A stretch of DNA of 35,189 bases. Origin: an uncultured Spartobacteria bacterium (GTDB lineage: Bacteria > Verrucomicrobiota > Verrucomicrobiia > Chthoniobacterales > UBA6821). Where the stretch lies: the NCBI GenBank assembly GCA_903913785.1, contig CAIWMF010000103.1:1-35189 (forward strand), written 5' to 3'. This document shows positions 1 through 7,617 of the stretch, one piece after another; the stretch's first letter is position 1; the number at the start of each line of letters is the position of its first letter. The notes under the pieces are model-generated. The model was given only the letters and a program-made list of their open reading frames with translations. It searched no databases and had not been told where the DNA came from. Both the position numbers and the translations under genes were made by a program.

Positions 1-233
1 ACGACTTGCTCGTTACATAATCCATCACCTGCAATAATGGTATCACGCACATGAAGTGCAGTAGAATCCTCGTCGCTGGTCACACAGGCAATGCCACCTT
101 GGGCCCATGCGGTATTTGAATCAGCTTTAGAGCGTTTTGTGATGATTGTGACCAAGCCATGTTCTGCAGCCTTGAGTGCAAAACTCAGCCCGGCAATACC
201 ACTGCCAATGATGACATAATGAAACGGTTTCAT
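1..233 (-). CDS. nadB: L-aspartate oxidase, N-terminal part (runs off the window)
   Basis: Not in the ORF track because it is cut by the window edge. Reading the minus strand from the ATG at 233 gives MKPFHYVIIGSGIAGLSFAL, an N-terminal FAD-binding GxGxxG dinucleotide fold, followed by KADSNTAWAQGGIA and then LHVRDTIIAGDGLCNE. The NTAWAQGGIA segment and the following HxxDT..AGDGL are characteristic of NadB, which oxidises L-aspartate to iminoaspartate as the first step of de novo NAD synthesis. About 77 residues are visible. It lies 45 bp downstream of panC in the same direction, so the two cofactor genes may be co-transcribed. Succinate dehydrogenase flavoprotein is the main alternative but fits the motif spacing less well. 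Confidence 0.88.
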   Translation of the reverse strand, partial: MKPFHYVIIGSGIAGLSFALKAAEHGLVTIITKRSKADSNTAWAQGGIACVTSDEDSTALHVRDTIIAGDGLCNEQV

Positions 234-278
234 GTGATTAGAGAACCTCGTTCCACATGAAGAGAAACATCATACTTT

Positions 279-1193
279 CTAATATTCATTTCTTAAACCG
301 GATGTTTCATGTTGGTCGTGAGGAGGTGGCGGCGAGGGCTGAGGGGGTAAGGCTATATTATCAATGAGCCTAGTTTCTCCAATGTTGAGCGCCACAAGTA
401 GACGAGCTACAGTCGTGCCGGGGGCAAGTTTTTTCAGTGGTTGAAGCCTCTGCTCATCGAGAATTTCGACGTAATCTATGGTAGCTTCTGGAATAGTCAT
501 GAGTCCTTTTCGCGCAAAATCAAGAAGTACTGAAGTATCAGATTCACCATTGAGCGCGCGGGCTCTCACCTCTCTGAGGGTTTCATAAATTTTGCAAGCC
601 ACTTTGCGCTCCGTTTTGGAAAGCCTTTTGTTGCGAGAGCTCATAGCAAGGCCATCCTCTTCGCGTACAGTAGGATGCGATATTACTTCAATGGGAAAGT
701 GTAAGTCTCGCACAAGACGCCTTATAATGATGAGTTGTTGCCAATCTTTTTCTCCAAAGACAGCGTGGGTTGGAGCAATGATATTAAAGAGCTTCGTGAG
801 TATCGTCACGACGCCACTAAAGTGACCGGGACGTGAAGCCCCACATAGGTTGCCTGAAAGTTCACCTTCAACAACCTTAATCGAGCTATCCAAGGGATAT
901 ATCTCCTTAACACAAGGAGAGAATACAACATCAGCTCCTGATTTTTTGCAAAGCACTTGATCAGCCTGCAGAGTCCGTGGGTACAAGTCAAAATCCTTTG
1001 CCACATGAAATTGTTTTGGATTAAGAAAAATTGAAACAACAACGGTGCCATTTTCTCCTGCTCGTTTGCGTGCATGACTAATGAGGGATGCATGTCCTTG
1101 ATGCAGGGCTCCCATCGTTGGCACAAAGATCAAAGGCTTGGGAGCACTTGAACATGCTTGCTGCATAAGAGAGATGTCCTCAAGTGTACGCAT
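279..1193 (-). CDS. panC: pantothenate synthetase with a repeat-derived C-terminal tail
   Basis: Condenses pantoate and beta-alanine with ATP to make pantothenate (vitamin B5/CoA pathway), cytosolic. The N-terminus carries the nucleotidyl-transferase signature FVPTMGALHQGHASLI, then FLNPKQF, the GHFSGVVTIL substrate loop, FGEKDWQQL and AMSSRNKRL, all in family order. The ORF is 304 residues against about 283 usual. The family normally ends near the TRLIDNI motif, which is present; the extra roughly 23 residues (proline-rich, then HDQHETSGL) are the translation of a repeat end (293-326). The ATG at 1193 leaves a normal family N-terminus. Upstream is a 216-bp spacer to secG. No Shine-Dalgarno is evident. 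Confidence 0.95.
   Translation of the reverse strand: MRTLEDISLMQQACSSAPKPLIFVPTMGALHQGHASLISHARKRAGENGTVVVSIFLNPKQFHVAKDFDLYPRTLQADQVLCKKSGADVVFSPCVKEIYPLDSSIKVVEGELSGNLCGASRPGHFSGVVTILTKLFNIIAPTHAVFGEKDWQQLIIIRRLVRDLHFPIEVISHPTVREEDGLAMSSRNKRLSKTERKVACKIYETLREVRARALNGESDTSVLLDFARKGLMTIPEATIDYVEILDEQRLQPLKKLAPGTTVARLLVALNIGETRLIDNIALPPQPSPPPPHDQHETSGLRNEY
293..326. repeat. palindromic repeat family, degenerate end (copy R1) forming the panC C-terminus
   Basis: TTAAACCGGATGTTTCATG followed by TTGGTCGTGAGGAGG matches the family end consensus TTAACCCGGATATTTCATAC-TGATCGTGACGAGGAG with a few substitutions. Read on the minus strand inside panC it gives HDQHETSGL, the degraded form of the DQYEISGL exit peptide seen in other copies. 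The GC-rich run after it (to about 350) may also be element sequence. No second end is visible, so this is a fragment. Confidence 0.65.
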
Positions 1194-1409
1194 ATATATT
1201 TTTGCCTAAATGAATGTTAGGATTTTTTGCGTTAGGAGTTTTTGGGGCTAAAAAGAGGCCCTATGAAGCTTGGAATCTTGCAATGACTTTTGAACATTCT
1301 TGTTCATTGAACATGCATTGGTATCTGCTTGTTTGGGGTGGCTAGAAAGTTTAGACGAGCTCAAAATTCTAGCATAAAAACAACCTGCAATTCATCCGTA
1401 AAAATATTA

Positions 1410-1742
1410 TTACGATTTTTGTGGGGATGGTAACGCTGATGCTTTCTGTGCTGCGGGTGCTTTTTGTTTGAGTAGCTGTTCCTGAATTTTTGTCGGGCCA
1501 CTCGTTGATTTCACGTAGACTATAGAAATAATAAGTGTGAGGAGAAAAAATAAACCACCCAGCCAGACCGTGAATTTATTGAGAATGGTACTTGTCTGTG
1601 TGCCAAAGAGATTATCGGTCATGCTGCTCCCAAAAGCAGCTCCGAGTCCCTCGCTCTTGGGACGTTGCATTAAAACAACAACAATCATCAGAAAAGAAAC
1701 AATAACAAGACAGGTAGTAAGAAAAGGAAGCAAGAGCCACAT
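1410..1742 (-). CDS. secG: preprotein translocase subunit SecG
   Basis: Small integral membrane subunit of the SecYEG channel. The 110-residue product has two hydrophobic segments (about 3-23 and 54-76) separated by the hallmark cytoplasmic loop VVVLMQRPKSEGLGAAFG...NLFG, followed by a short polar tail rich in K, Q and A. Length equals the usual family size. The ATG at 1742 is 10 bp after the dxr stop, so the two are almost certainly one transcript. SecY is encoded elsewhere in this window, at the end of the ribosomal block. Confidence 0.95.
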   Translation of the reverse strand: MWLLLPFLTTCLVIVSFLMIVVVLMQRPKSEGLGAAFGSSMTDNLFGTQTSTILNKFTVWLGGLFFLLTLIISIVYVKSTSGPTKIQEQLLKQKAPAAQKASALPSPQKS

Positions 1743-1752
1743 AGTTCGGGGA

Positions 1753-3123
1753 TTATTCTACGAGTGCTTGCCTTTTGTAAAGACGTAAAACAGCATTTCT
1801 AGCGAGGTTGTCAGCGTCCATAATTTCCTCTAGCGTCGGTTCCGCAATAACTGGAATTTCTTGCATTGTTGAGGCGACGTACATCCAAATAGTTGGCAGG
1901 GAAATTTTGCCTTCAAGAAAAAGTTGAACAGCTTGTTCATTAGCAGCATTGAGTACCGCAGGCAAAGTGCCTCCGATACTTCCGGCTTCTCTTGCTAAAC
2001 GAAGTGCTGGGAAGACATCATGACGCGGTTCCTCAAAATGAAGTGCTCCAATTCTTGGCAAATCAAGAAAATCACATGGACCTGCAATGCGCTCAGGATA
2101 AGTAACCGCACACTGAATGGGAAACATCATATTATTATCACTCATTTGGGCTAAGATAGAGCCATCCACAAATTCCACCATCGAATGAACAATGCTTTCA
2201 GGATGAATCACAACATCGATTTTTTCCATCGCAATACCAAAAAGGTGGTGCGCTTCGATCATCTCAAGACCTTTATTAAAGAGAGTGGCAGAATCAATAG
2301 TAATTTTAGGCCCCATCTCCCAAGTCGGATGACACAACGCCATCGATGGGGTGACCTTCTCTAATTGCTTGGCTGTTGTTGTGCGGAAAGGGCCGCCAGA
2401 ACAGGTGAGAATCAGCCTGCGAACGGTTGCGGGGTCGCGTCCTTCGAGACATTGAAAAAGAGCGTTGTGCTCGCTATCAATGGGAAGAACATGGCGTTTG
2501 TTTTCCCGAGCAGTTTTCATGACTTGATGTCCCGCCATCACTAAAATTTCTTTACTCGCAACAGCAATATTTTTACCTGCTTGTAAGGCAGCAAGAGCAG
2601 GTTGTAAACCCGCAGTGCCTACGATGGCGATTAATATTAATTCAGCTTCGCTCAAGGTTGCGAGTTTAATGAGGCCTTCCTCTCCGTAGTAAATATTAGG
2701 GGTAGGGGATAGGGAATGAAGGGTTTCCTGTAAAAGTTGTGCCTGTGCTTTGTCTTTTGTGCAGAGGGCTAGCCCGGATATTTCATACTCATCTACTGCG
2801 GAAACCGGGAAGCCTGATGGATGCTGCGCCCAAGCTCGAAATCTTCCTCGTGCAGTACGAAACATAAAGCCGTTGTCAGACTTCATCACTCGCCTTACCC
2901 CATCTGCCTTCGCAGTCTCCTCGTCACGATCAGTATGAAATATCCGGGCTAGAGCGTGAAATTCTTCTGCAAGATTGGCCAGAGCATGATGGTTGTTATA
3001 GCCAGAAAGACCAACGATGTTCATGCGCTCAGGCAGAGCTCGAGCGACTTTGGCAGCACTTCTTCCAATCGAGCCAGTTGCTCCTAAAATAACAACACGA
3101 CGAGGAAGAGAATAGTCACGCAT
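1753..3123 (-). CDS. dxr: 1-deoxy-D-xylulose 5-phosphate reductoisomerase carrying an in-frame 60-residue repeat insertion
   Basis: Second enzyme of the MEP isoprenoid pathway; converts DXP to MEP with NADPH and a divalent metal. Visible motifs: the nucleotide-binding VILGATGSIG (residues 11-20), AIVGTAGL, ASKEILVMAG, the metal/substrate site DSEHNALFQCL, SGGPFRT, MGPKITIDSATLFNKGLE and HPESIVHSMVEF. The ORF is 456 residues; E. coli Dxr has 398. The excess is a repeat element between residues about 59 and 119 (RIFHTD...DEYEISGLA). Removing 180 bp restores a continuous frame and a 396-residue protein. The insertion falls in the N-terminal NADPH domain, just after the second strand/helix unit and before the EEGL/NAIVG region, probably on a surface loop. 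Sits between cdsA and secG. Confidence 0.96.
   Translation of the reverse strand: MRDYSLPRRVVILGATGSIGRSAAKVARALPERMNIVGLSGYNNHHALANLAEEFHALARIFHTDRDEETAKADGVRRVMKSDNGFMFRTARGRFRAWAQHPSGFPVSAVDEYEISGLALCTKDKAQAQLLQETLHSLSPTPNIYYGEEGLIKLATLSEAELILIAIVGTAGLQPALAALQAGKNIAVASKEILVMAGHQVMKTARENKRHVLPIDSEHNALFQCLEGRDPATVRRLILTCSGGPFRTTTAKQLEKVTPSMALCHPTWEMGPKITIDSATLFNKGLEMIEAHHLFGIAMEKIDVVIHPESIVHSMVEFVDGSILAQMSDNNMMFPIQCAVTYPERIAGPCDFLDLPRIGALHFEEPRHDVFPALRLAREAGSIGGTLPAVLNAANEQAVQLFLEGKISLPTIWMYVASTMQEIPVIAEPTLEEIMDADNLARNAVLRLYKRQALVE
2769..2952. repeat. palindromic repeat element, complete copy inside dxr (copy R2)
   Basis: Both ends are intact: CTAGCCCGGATATTTCATAC at 2769 and GTATGAAATATCCGGGCTAG ending at 2952, exact inverted repeats. 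CTAG is present at each end, consistent with a 4-bp YTAR target duplication; the net insertion is 180 bp, 60 codons. The interior (GATGGATGCTGCG, then CTCGTGCAGTACGAAACATAAAGCCGT) is clearly homologous to the intergenic copy at 30558-30822, which proves that this dxr segment is the mobile family and not native protein. Read in the dxr frame it has no stop codon. Confidence 0.92.
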
Positions 3124-3185
3124 AGCAAGCTATAAAGAGCGAAGATTAGAGTATATAGAGTCTTTCAAGCTCAAAAAACATTAGC

Positions 3186-3221
3186 TACAAAAATAAACTC
3201 ACGCCGAGTAGATTGCGTGAG
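3186..3221 (-). terminator. probable Rho-independent terminator downstream of cdsA
   Basis: On the minus strand the sequence CTCACGC-AATCTACTCG-GCGTGAG forms a perfect 7-bp stem, followed directly by TTTATTTTTG. It lies 78 bp after the cdsA stop and 63 bp before the dxr start, so it should separate cdsA from the dxr-secG transcript. The T tract is interrupted by one A. Confidence 0.6.
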
Positions 3222-3298
3222 GCTTTCTGCTTCTATGCATGTTATTAAGTTAAAAAAGAACTTCACAAATAGTAAGCTGCTTATTTGCACGCGTTACG

Positions 3299-4204
3299 TT
3301 ACTTCTCCCAAATCATCACCTGAAGTATAAAATAAAAAATTGGAGCAGTAAAAAGGATGCTGTCTATTAAATCAAGCCCTCCACCAATGCCTGGTAAAGT
3401 ATTACTAGAATCCTTCGTTTGCAAGGTGCGCTTGAGGAGGGATTCTGCCAGATCACCTGCCATGGCCGCAATACCGAGGATTAAAGAAATGATAAAGACG
3501 CTTGTAAAATGTAAGAGTGGCACCTTGTGTTGAAAAAAAATAAAAAAAAGTGAACCGCTCAACAGTGCAAAAAGAAGAGCTCCAATACACCCTTCCTTGG
3601 TTTTTGTAGAACTCACATGAGGAAAAAAACCATGACGTCCAAAAAGACTACCACAGACAAAAGCACCGACATCTGTGAATTTCGTCACGACTAAAAGAAA
3701 AAGGACATAATATTGCCCTGTTAAGATTCCATGAATATCACGCGGTGTAAGATAAATAATTTTTGAGACAAAAGAAAAAAGCCACGGGATATAAATAATG
3801 CCAAGAAGCGTGAAAGCGATGGCATCGGCCATTTCACGTTTTAGCTTAAAAGATAATAATGTCTTAGAGAAAAGTATCAGTACTAGGAGAGCTAAAAGCA
3901 TAGCCTCAAAAATAAAAATTCCTCCTCCGTTCTCCGAAAAAGGACTTCCAAAACGTGGATTGCGTAGTAGATAAAAATTACCGCAAAGCAGAATGATGCC
4001 TGCACAATAACCAAGGCGCCAATGACGTGGAATCGAGGCAACCTTTAGCAGCCAGAAATATTCCCACAGAGAGCCGAGTGCCGCAGCAGCAATGAGCAAG
4101 CAGTAGCCATTTTCTGATTGAAAAACAACCGTCGTAACAATGAGGGTCCAAAGCGTCAGGGTGCTAAGCAAGCGAGGGACCAAAGAGGTAGGGATAGGCT
4201 TCAT
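3299..4204 (-). CDS. cdsA: phosphatidate cytidylyltransferase (CDP-diglyceride synthase)
   Basis: Makes CDP-diacylglycerol from phosphatidate and CTP in the inner membrane, the substrate of PssA encoded later in this window. The protein is polytopic (about eight hydrophobic segments) and ends with the CDP-diglyceride synthase signature in altered form: LLKRTLQTKDSSNTLPGIGGGLDLIDS. The usual HGG..DR.D has become IGG..DL.D; the acidic residues are kept. The ORF track starts at 4459, but the 85 extra residues are Cys/Arg-rich, overlap a repeat copy and have no family resemblance. The ATG at 4204 (MKPIPTSLVPR) gives a normal 301-residue protein, so I chose it. Adjacent to dxr, a common arrangement. 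Confidence 0.85.
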   Translation of the reverse strand: MKPIPTSLVPRLLSTLTLWTLIVTTVVFQSENGYCLLIAAAALGSLWEYFWLLKVASIPRHWRLGYCAGIILLCGNFYLLRNPRFGSPFSENGGGIFIFEAMLLALLVLILFSKTLLSFKLKREMADAIAFTLLGIIYIPWLFSFVSKIIYLTPRDIHGILTGQYYVLFLLVVTKFTDVGAFVCGSLFGRHGFFPHVSSTKTKEGCIGALLFALLSGSLFFIFFQHKVPLLHFTSVFIISLILGIAAMAGDLAESLLKRTLQTKDSSNTLPGIGGGLDLIDSILFTAPIFYFILQVMIWEK

Positions 4205-4311
4205 GAAGTTATCAACTCTAGTAAGAATATGTCGAAAAGGGAATTTATTTTGACCTGTATTTCGAGAGCATGGGTTGATTCTGCTTGCACATTCTTTATC
4301 ACATTTATGTT

Positions 4312-4498
4312 GACCTGGATATTTCACACTAAATCTATTACGGCTTGTGCAAAGCTCTATGGCTACTACGTTGGTCTCCAATTGTGATTTGGAGATGGCT
4401 GTACACATACAGCCTTGCATCACAATCATTCGCTCGCCTTGTATTAACAAGCTTTGCACAGTGCCTCATTACGATTCAGTATGAAATATCCGAGCTCA
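4312..4498. repeat. palindromic repeat element (copy R3) between cdsA and recA
   Basis: Left end GACCTGGATATTTCACACTAAATCT and right end ATTACGATTCAGTATGAAATATCCGAGCTC are imperfect inverted copies of the family end. Inside them a second inverted repeat (GGCTTGTGCAAAGCT / AGCTTTGCACAGTGCC) extends the fold, and GCTGTACACATACAGC near the centre is a further small hairpin. About 187 bp. The ends are diverged, so this is an old copy. Its interior does not match the R2/R9 interior obviously. Confidence 0.72.
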
Positions 4499-4632
4499 GG
4501 CTAGAACCTGGAAGAAAAAAATTATTTTGTAAAATATATAGCTTTCTCATTTGCATTCTTAAGTTTAAGCTTTTCTACTTGAAAATTACTTCTTGCTATC
4601 ATTTCTAAAACACACTGCTAACAAAATATACT
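4499..4632 (+). promoter_or_regulatory. recA leader, AT-rich, no clear SOS box
   Basis: This 134-bp leader must contain the recA promoter because cdsA is divergent and the repeat lies upstream. I see TTGAAA at about 4579 but no well-spaced -10 hexamer, no clear LexA-type palindrome and no Shine-Dalgarno before the ATG. Boundaries are simply the space between the repeat and the gene. Confidence 0.3.
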
Positions 4633-5691
4633 ATGGCCAAAACTGAAGAAAATATTGCCGCTGCTGTTCTGAAAAATTCCGGGCTAAGTGAAAAAGCCGC
4701 TGCCGCGCGCGCTAAGAATCTAGATCTTGCTATTCAGCAAATTGCAAAGGATTACGGAGATGGTGCTATTATGAGGCTTGGAGCAGAAGGCTCTAAGGGA
4801 ATTTCCGTGATTCCTACTGGCAATCTTTTAATTGATCGCGCTCTTGGCGTGGGAGGTTTTCCGCGTGGAAGAATTATTGAAGTTTATGGACCAGAGTCCT
4901 CTGGAAAAACCACCCTGACTCTTAGTGTGATTGCCCAAGCTCAAAAAAGTGGTGGTCTTGCTGCCTTTATTGATGTGGAACATGCTTTAGACCCTATCTA
5001 CTCGCGTAAGCTCGGAGTGAACTTAGAAGATCTACTTGTCTCACAGCCAAGCTCAGGCGAAGAGGCACTTCGTATTTGTGAAACACTCGTTCGTTCTAAT
5101 GCTCTGGATGTTGTTGTTCTTGACTCTGTTGCTGCCCTAGTGACTAAGACCGAGCTAGAGGGAGAGATTGGAGATTCTGTTGTAGGAGCACAAGCTAGGC
5201 TCATGAGTGCTGCTATGAGGAAACTGACTGCCTTCATTTCCAAAGCGGATACGTGCGTGATTTTTACGAATCAAATTCGTGAAAAAATTGGTGTGATGTT
5301 TGGTAATCCAGAAACCACACCCGGAGGTAAGGCTTTGAAATTTTATTCAAGCGTCCGTATCGATATTCGCCGAATAGGTGCTATCAAAATCACTGATGGC
5401 ACTGTGACTGGCAATCGAACACGTATCAAAGTAGTCAAAAATAAAGTCGCCCCTCCCTTTACCGAAGCAGAGTTTGACATCATGTATAACGAGGGTATTT
5501 CTAACACTGGGTCATTGCTGGATCTTGCACTCGAAAAAAACATCATTGAGAAGCGTGGTTCTTGGCTTAGTTATAAAGGCAATCAACTTGCCCAAGGACG
5601 GGATGCAGGCAAAGAAGCACTCAAAAACGATCCGGCCCTTTATGCCGAAATTGAGAGTGCCGTTAAGACAGCCCTGGCCGAAGAAAAATGA
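4633..5691 (+). CDS. recA: recombinase A
   Basis: ATP-dependent strand exchange protein for homologous recombination and LexA co-protease activity. The 352 residues match the family size (E. coli 353). Walker A is GPESSGKTT (residues 86-94); the Walker B region is [13 protein letters not shown]; the L1/L2 DNA-binding loops are recognisable around [15 protein letters not shown] and [27 protein letters not shown]. The C-terminal tail is acidic ([14 protein letters not shown]). Monocistronic by context: flanked by repeat copies on both sides and with divergent or convergent neighbours. Confidence 0.98.
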   Translation: MAKTEENIAAAVLKNSGLSEKAAAARAKNLDLAIQQIAKDYGDGAIMRLGAEGSKGISVIPTGNLLIDRALGVGGFPRGRIIEVYGPESSGKTTLTLSVIAQAQKSGGLAAFIDVEHALDPIYSRKLGVNLEDLLVSQPSSGEEALRICETLVRSNALDVVVLDSVAALVTKTELEGEIGDSVVGAQARLMSAAMRKLTAFISKADTCVIFTNQIREKIGVMFGNPETTPGGKALKFYSSVRIDIRRIGAIKITDGTVTGNRTRIKVVKNKVAPPFTEAEFDIMYNEGISNTGSLLDLALEKNIIEKRGSWLSYKGNQLAQGRDAGKEALKNDPALYAEIESAVKTALAEEK

Positions 5692-5739
5692 TTTAGTAAT
5701 TTGACCAGAGCGTTTTAAAAAAGTTATGGCAGGGTGGAG

Positions 5740-6005
5740 TGCCAAGTCTGTGGTTGATGCGTTTGGCGAAGTTCGGCTCCGCACCTAATAGGGACTCCTT
5801 TTGCTAAGGGGTGGCTTACTTTTCGTAAGTCTACGCGAGCGGTCGCTTGGCGAGCTTTGTTCTCGCTCCTGCTCGTCTCGCCCTTTACAGCACTACCTCA
5901 AGAACCTCTGGGCAAATTTCCCCTCGCTCTCTCTTGGGACGCCAGTGGTGCCCTGTCAAGCTTCGCGGTCTCCTCGTCACGATCAGTATGAAATATCCGG
6001 GTTAA
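5740..6005. repeat. palindromic repeat element (copy R4), right half intact, ending in the nfo stop codon
   Basis: The 310-bp gap between recA and nfo holds this copy. The right end TCACGATCAGTATGAAATATCCGGGTTAA is near-consensus. The interior CTCGCTCCTGCTCGTCTCGCCCTTT (from 5862) matches CTCGCTCCCGCTCGTCTCGCCCTTT in the copy at 30558-30822. No left inverted-repeat end is found; the left boundary near 5740 is approximate. The terminal TTAA supplies, on the minus strand, the TAA stop of nfo. Confidence 0.78.
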
Positions 6006-6856
6006 ACAAAACTACGTAGCAATTTCATTGCTGCCACATCTTCTGCTAAATCTTTACCTTTTGGTGTTTCTAAAATTTTAGGGATCAGGGCTAATTCCTC
6101 TGCTTGCATAATCCAGCGAAAGGCCTCTAAACCTATTTTTCCATTTTTTGGATCTCCAAGATTGGCATGACGATCGACCCGAGAACCAAGTGCCGCCTTT
6201 GATTCGTTGATATGCAGAGCGCAGAGTTTTTTTAATCCAATGATACGATCGAATTGATCAAAAACATTTTGTGCTCCATGAAGAGCAGAAAGATCATAGC
6301 CGCCGGCAAAGACATGTGCCGTGTCAAGGACAAAACGCAGGCGCTCTGGATCGTCAACATGCGCGAGTATGTCAGCCAGTTCCTCAAAATGAGAGCCAAG
6401 GCAGCTACCTTGGCCTGCCGTTGTTTCTAGGGCAATGCGAACCTTGAGTTTGGGGTGCTCTGCGTGAATTTGATTAAGACTGTGAACAATACAGCGAAGA
6501 CCATAAATCTTTCCCTTCCCGAGATGAGATCCGGGATGAAGGATCAAAAACGGAATTTCTAACTGATCGCAACGCAGTAATTCTTCGGCTAGTGAGCGTA
6601 GTGATTTCTCATGATTCAGTGAGTTTTCAGCAGCTAAATTAATCAGATATCCTGCATGTGCAAGCACTGATCCAAGGTTCTTACGTAGAGGGTGTTGAGT
6701 AAATGCATGAATTTCCTCAACTAAAAAAGGCTTGGCAAACCATTGGATATTATTTTTTACAAAAATCTGCATGGCCGTGCATCCTATGGCAACTGCACGT
6801 TCGATGGCTCGTGCAGCCCCTCCAACTGTGGGAATATGAGAACCAAGTAAGATCAT
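6002..6856 (-). CDS. nfo: endonuclease IV (AP endonuclease)
   Basis: Class II apurinic/apyrimidinic endonuclease for base-excision repair; TIM barrel with three zinc ions. Visible: LLGSHIPTVGG at the start, AMQIFVKN, VLAHAGYLINLA, FLILHPGSHLGKG, RIALETTAGQGS, FVLDTAHVFAGGYD, ALHINESKAALGSRVDRHANLG and ILETPKGKD, covering the metal ligands His, Glu and Asp in family order. The ORF track begins at 6889; the ATG at 6856 (MILLGSHIP) gives the normal N-terminus and 284 residues (E. coli 285). The stop codon TAA is part of the TTAA at the end of repeat R4, so the element inserted at or next to the gene's 3' end. Confidence 0.93.
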   Translation of the reverse strand: MILLGSHIPTVGGAARAIERAVAIGCTAMQIFVKNNIQWFAKPFLVEEIHAFTQHPLRKNLGSVLAHAGYLINLAAENSLNHEKSLRSLAEELLRCDQLEIPFLILHPGSHLGKGKIYGLRCIVHSLNQIHAEHPKLKVRIALETTAGQGSCLGSHFEELADILAHVDDPERLRFVLDTAHVFAGGYDLSALHGAQNVFDQFDRIIGLKKLCALHINESKAALGSRVDRHANLGDPKNGKIGLEAFRWIMQAEELALIPKILETPKGKDLAEDVAAMKLLRSFV

Positions 6857-6947
6857 TATTTTTAAAAATAGACGTTGAAATTTCAACAATCCCCATCAAT
6901 TTACTTTCATACAATTAAAATTTTTCTAAAAAAAAAGAATTTCTTCT

Positions 6948-6975
6948 TGCACTTGTTCTCTTTTCCACTAAATTC
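6948..6975 (+). promoter_or_regulatory. candidate sigma-70-type promoter of the str/ribosomal block
   Basis: TTGCAC (6948-6953), a 16-bp spacer and TAAATT (6970-6975) lie in the 227-bp divergent interval between nfo and rpsL. The likely leader to rpsL would be about 100 nt. This is the only place a promoter for the leading end of the block can be. Motif match only. Confidence 0.4.
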
Positions 6976-7083
6976 ACCCCTCACGGTCTTCCAAAAGCTT
7001 CCAGAATTACATGTTTTCATGTCTCTCGGATTCTCACAAAATACTTAGTTAGATGAGAAAAAAGCGAAGTCCCAACAAACATT

Positions 7084-7500
7084 ATGCCGACTATCAATCA
7101 ACTCGTACGAAAAGGACGCCGCAAGGTGCTGGTAAAATCAAAGTCACCAGCATTAGTAAACTGTCCACAGCGTCGTGGCGTTTGCGTTCAAGTAATGACT
7201 CGTACGCCTAAGAAACCAAACTCCGCCTTGCGAAAAGTTGCAAAAGTCCGTTTAACCAACGGTCAGGAAGTCATTGCTTATATTCCTGGTGAAGGTCACA
7301 ATTTGCAAGAACACTCTATCGTTCTTGTTCGCGGAGGAAGGGTTAAAGATCTTCCTGGAGTTAGATATCATATTGTGCGAGGCACTCTTGATAGTCTTGG
7401 AGTTGATGGTCGACGTCGTAGTCGCTCTAAATACGGCGCAAAACGCCCTAAAGCAGGTGAAGAAGCAAAGACTGCTAAGACTACTGGCAAGAAAAAATAG
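7084..7500 (+). CDS. rpsL: 30S ribosomal protein S12
   Basis: Decoding-centre protein of the small subunit. Starts [12 protein letters not shown] and contains [31 protein letters not shown] and [14 protein letters not shown], the two loops where streptomycin-resistance changes occur; the lysines and proline there are wild type. It has 138 residues against 124 in E. coli because of a Lys/Ala-rich C-terminal tail. First gene of the block; the ATG is preceded by CCCAACAAACATT with no Shine-Dalgarno. Confidence 0.98.
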   Translation: MPTINQLVRKGRRKVLVKSKSPALVNCPQRRGVCVQVMTRTPKKPNSALRKVAKVRLTNGQEVIAYIPGEGHNLQEHSIVLVRGGRVKDLPGVRYHIVRGTLDSLGVDGRRRSRSKYGAKRPKAGEEAKTAKTTGKKK

Positions 7501-7617
7501 GCAGACCTCTCAAGCCAATTGACACATCTTTTTACTTTTGAAAACAAAATCATCACAATCAGACAACACTAGGACTGTAAATTCTTACAGCTTGTAACCT
7601 GCAACCCTCTCCAATCT

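Noticed and set aside
1295-1325. GAACATTCTTGTTCATTGAACATG, LexA-box-like inverted repeats
   Set aside because: Spacing (TGTTC-N3-GAACA) does not fit a LexA site I can recall with confidence, and it lies between secG and panC with no SOS gene nearby.
3299-4459. Full 386-residue cdsA ORF as annotated in the track
   Set aside because: The first 85 residues have no family similarity and are partly repeat-derived; the ATG at 4204 gives the normal length.
4118-4608. Plus-strand ORFs over the cdsA 5' region and repeat R3
   Set aside because: Shadow of cdsA plus repeat; no similarity to known proteins.
4579-4625. recA promoter TTGAAA with a downstream TATCAT
   Set aside because: Spacer would be only 12 bp; no acceptable -10 at 16-18 bp.
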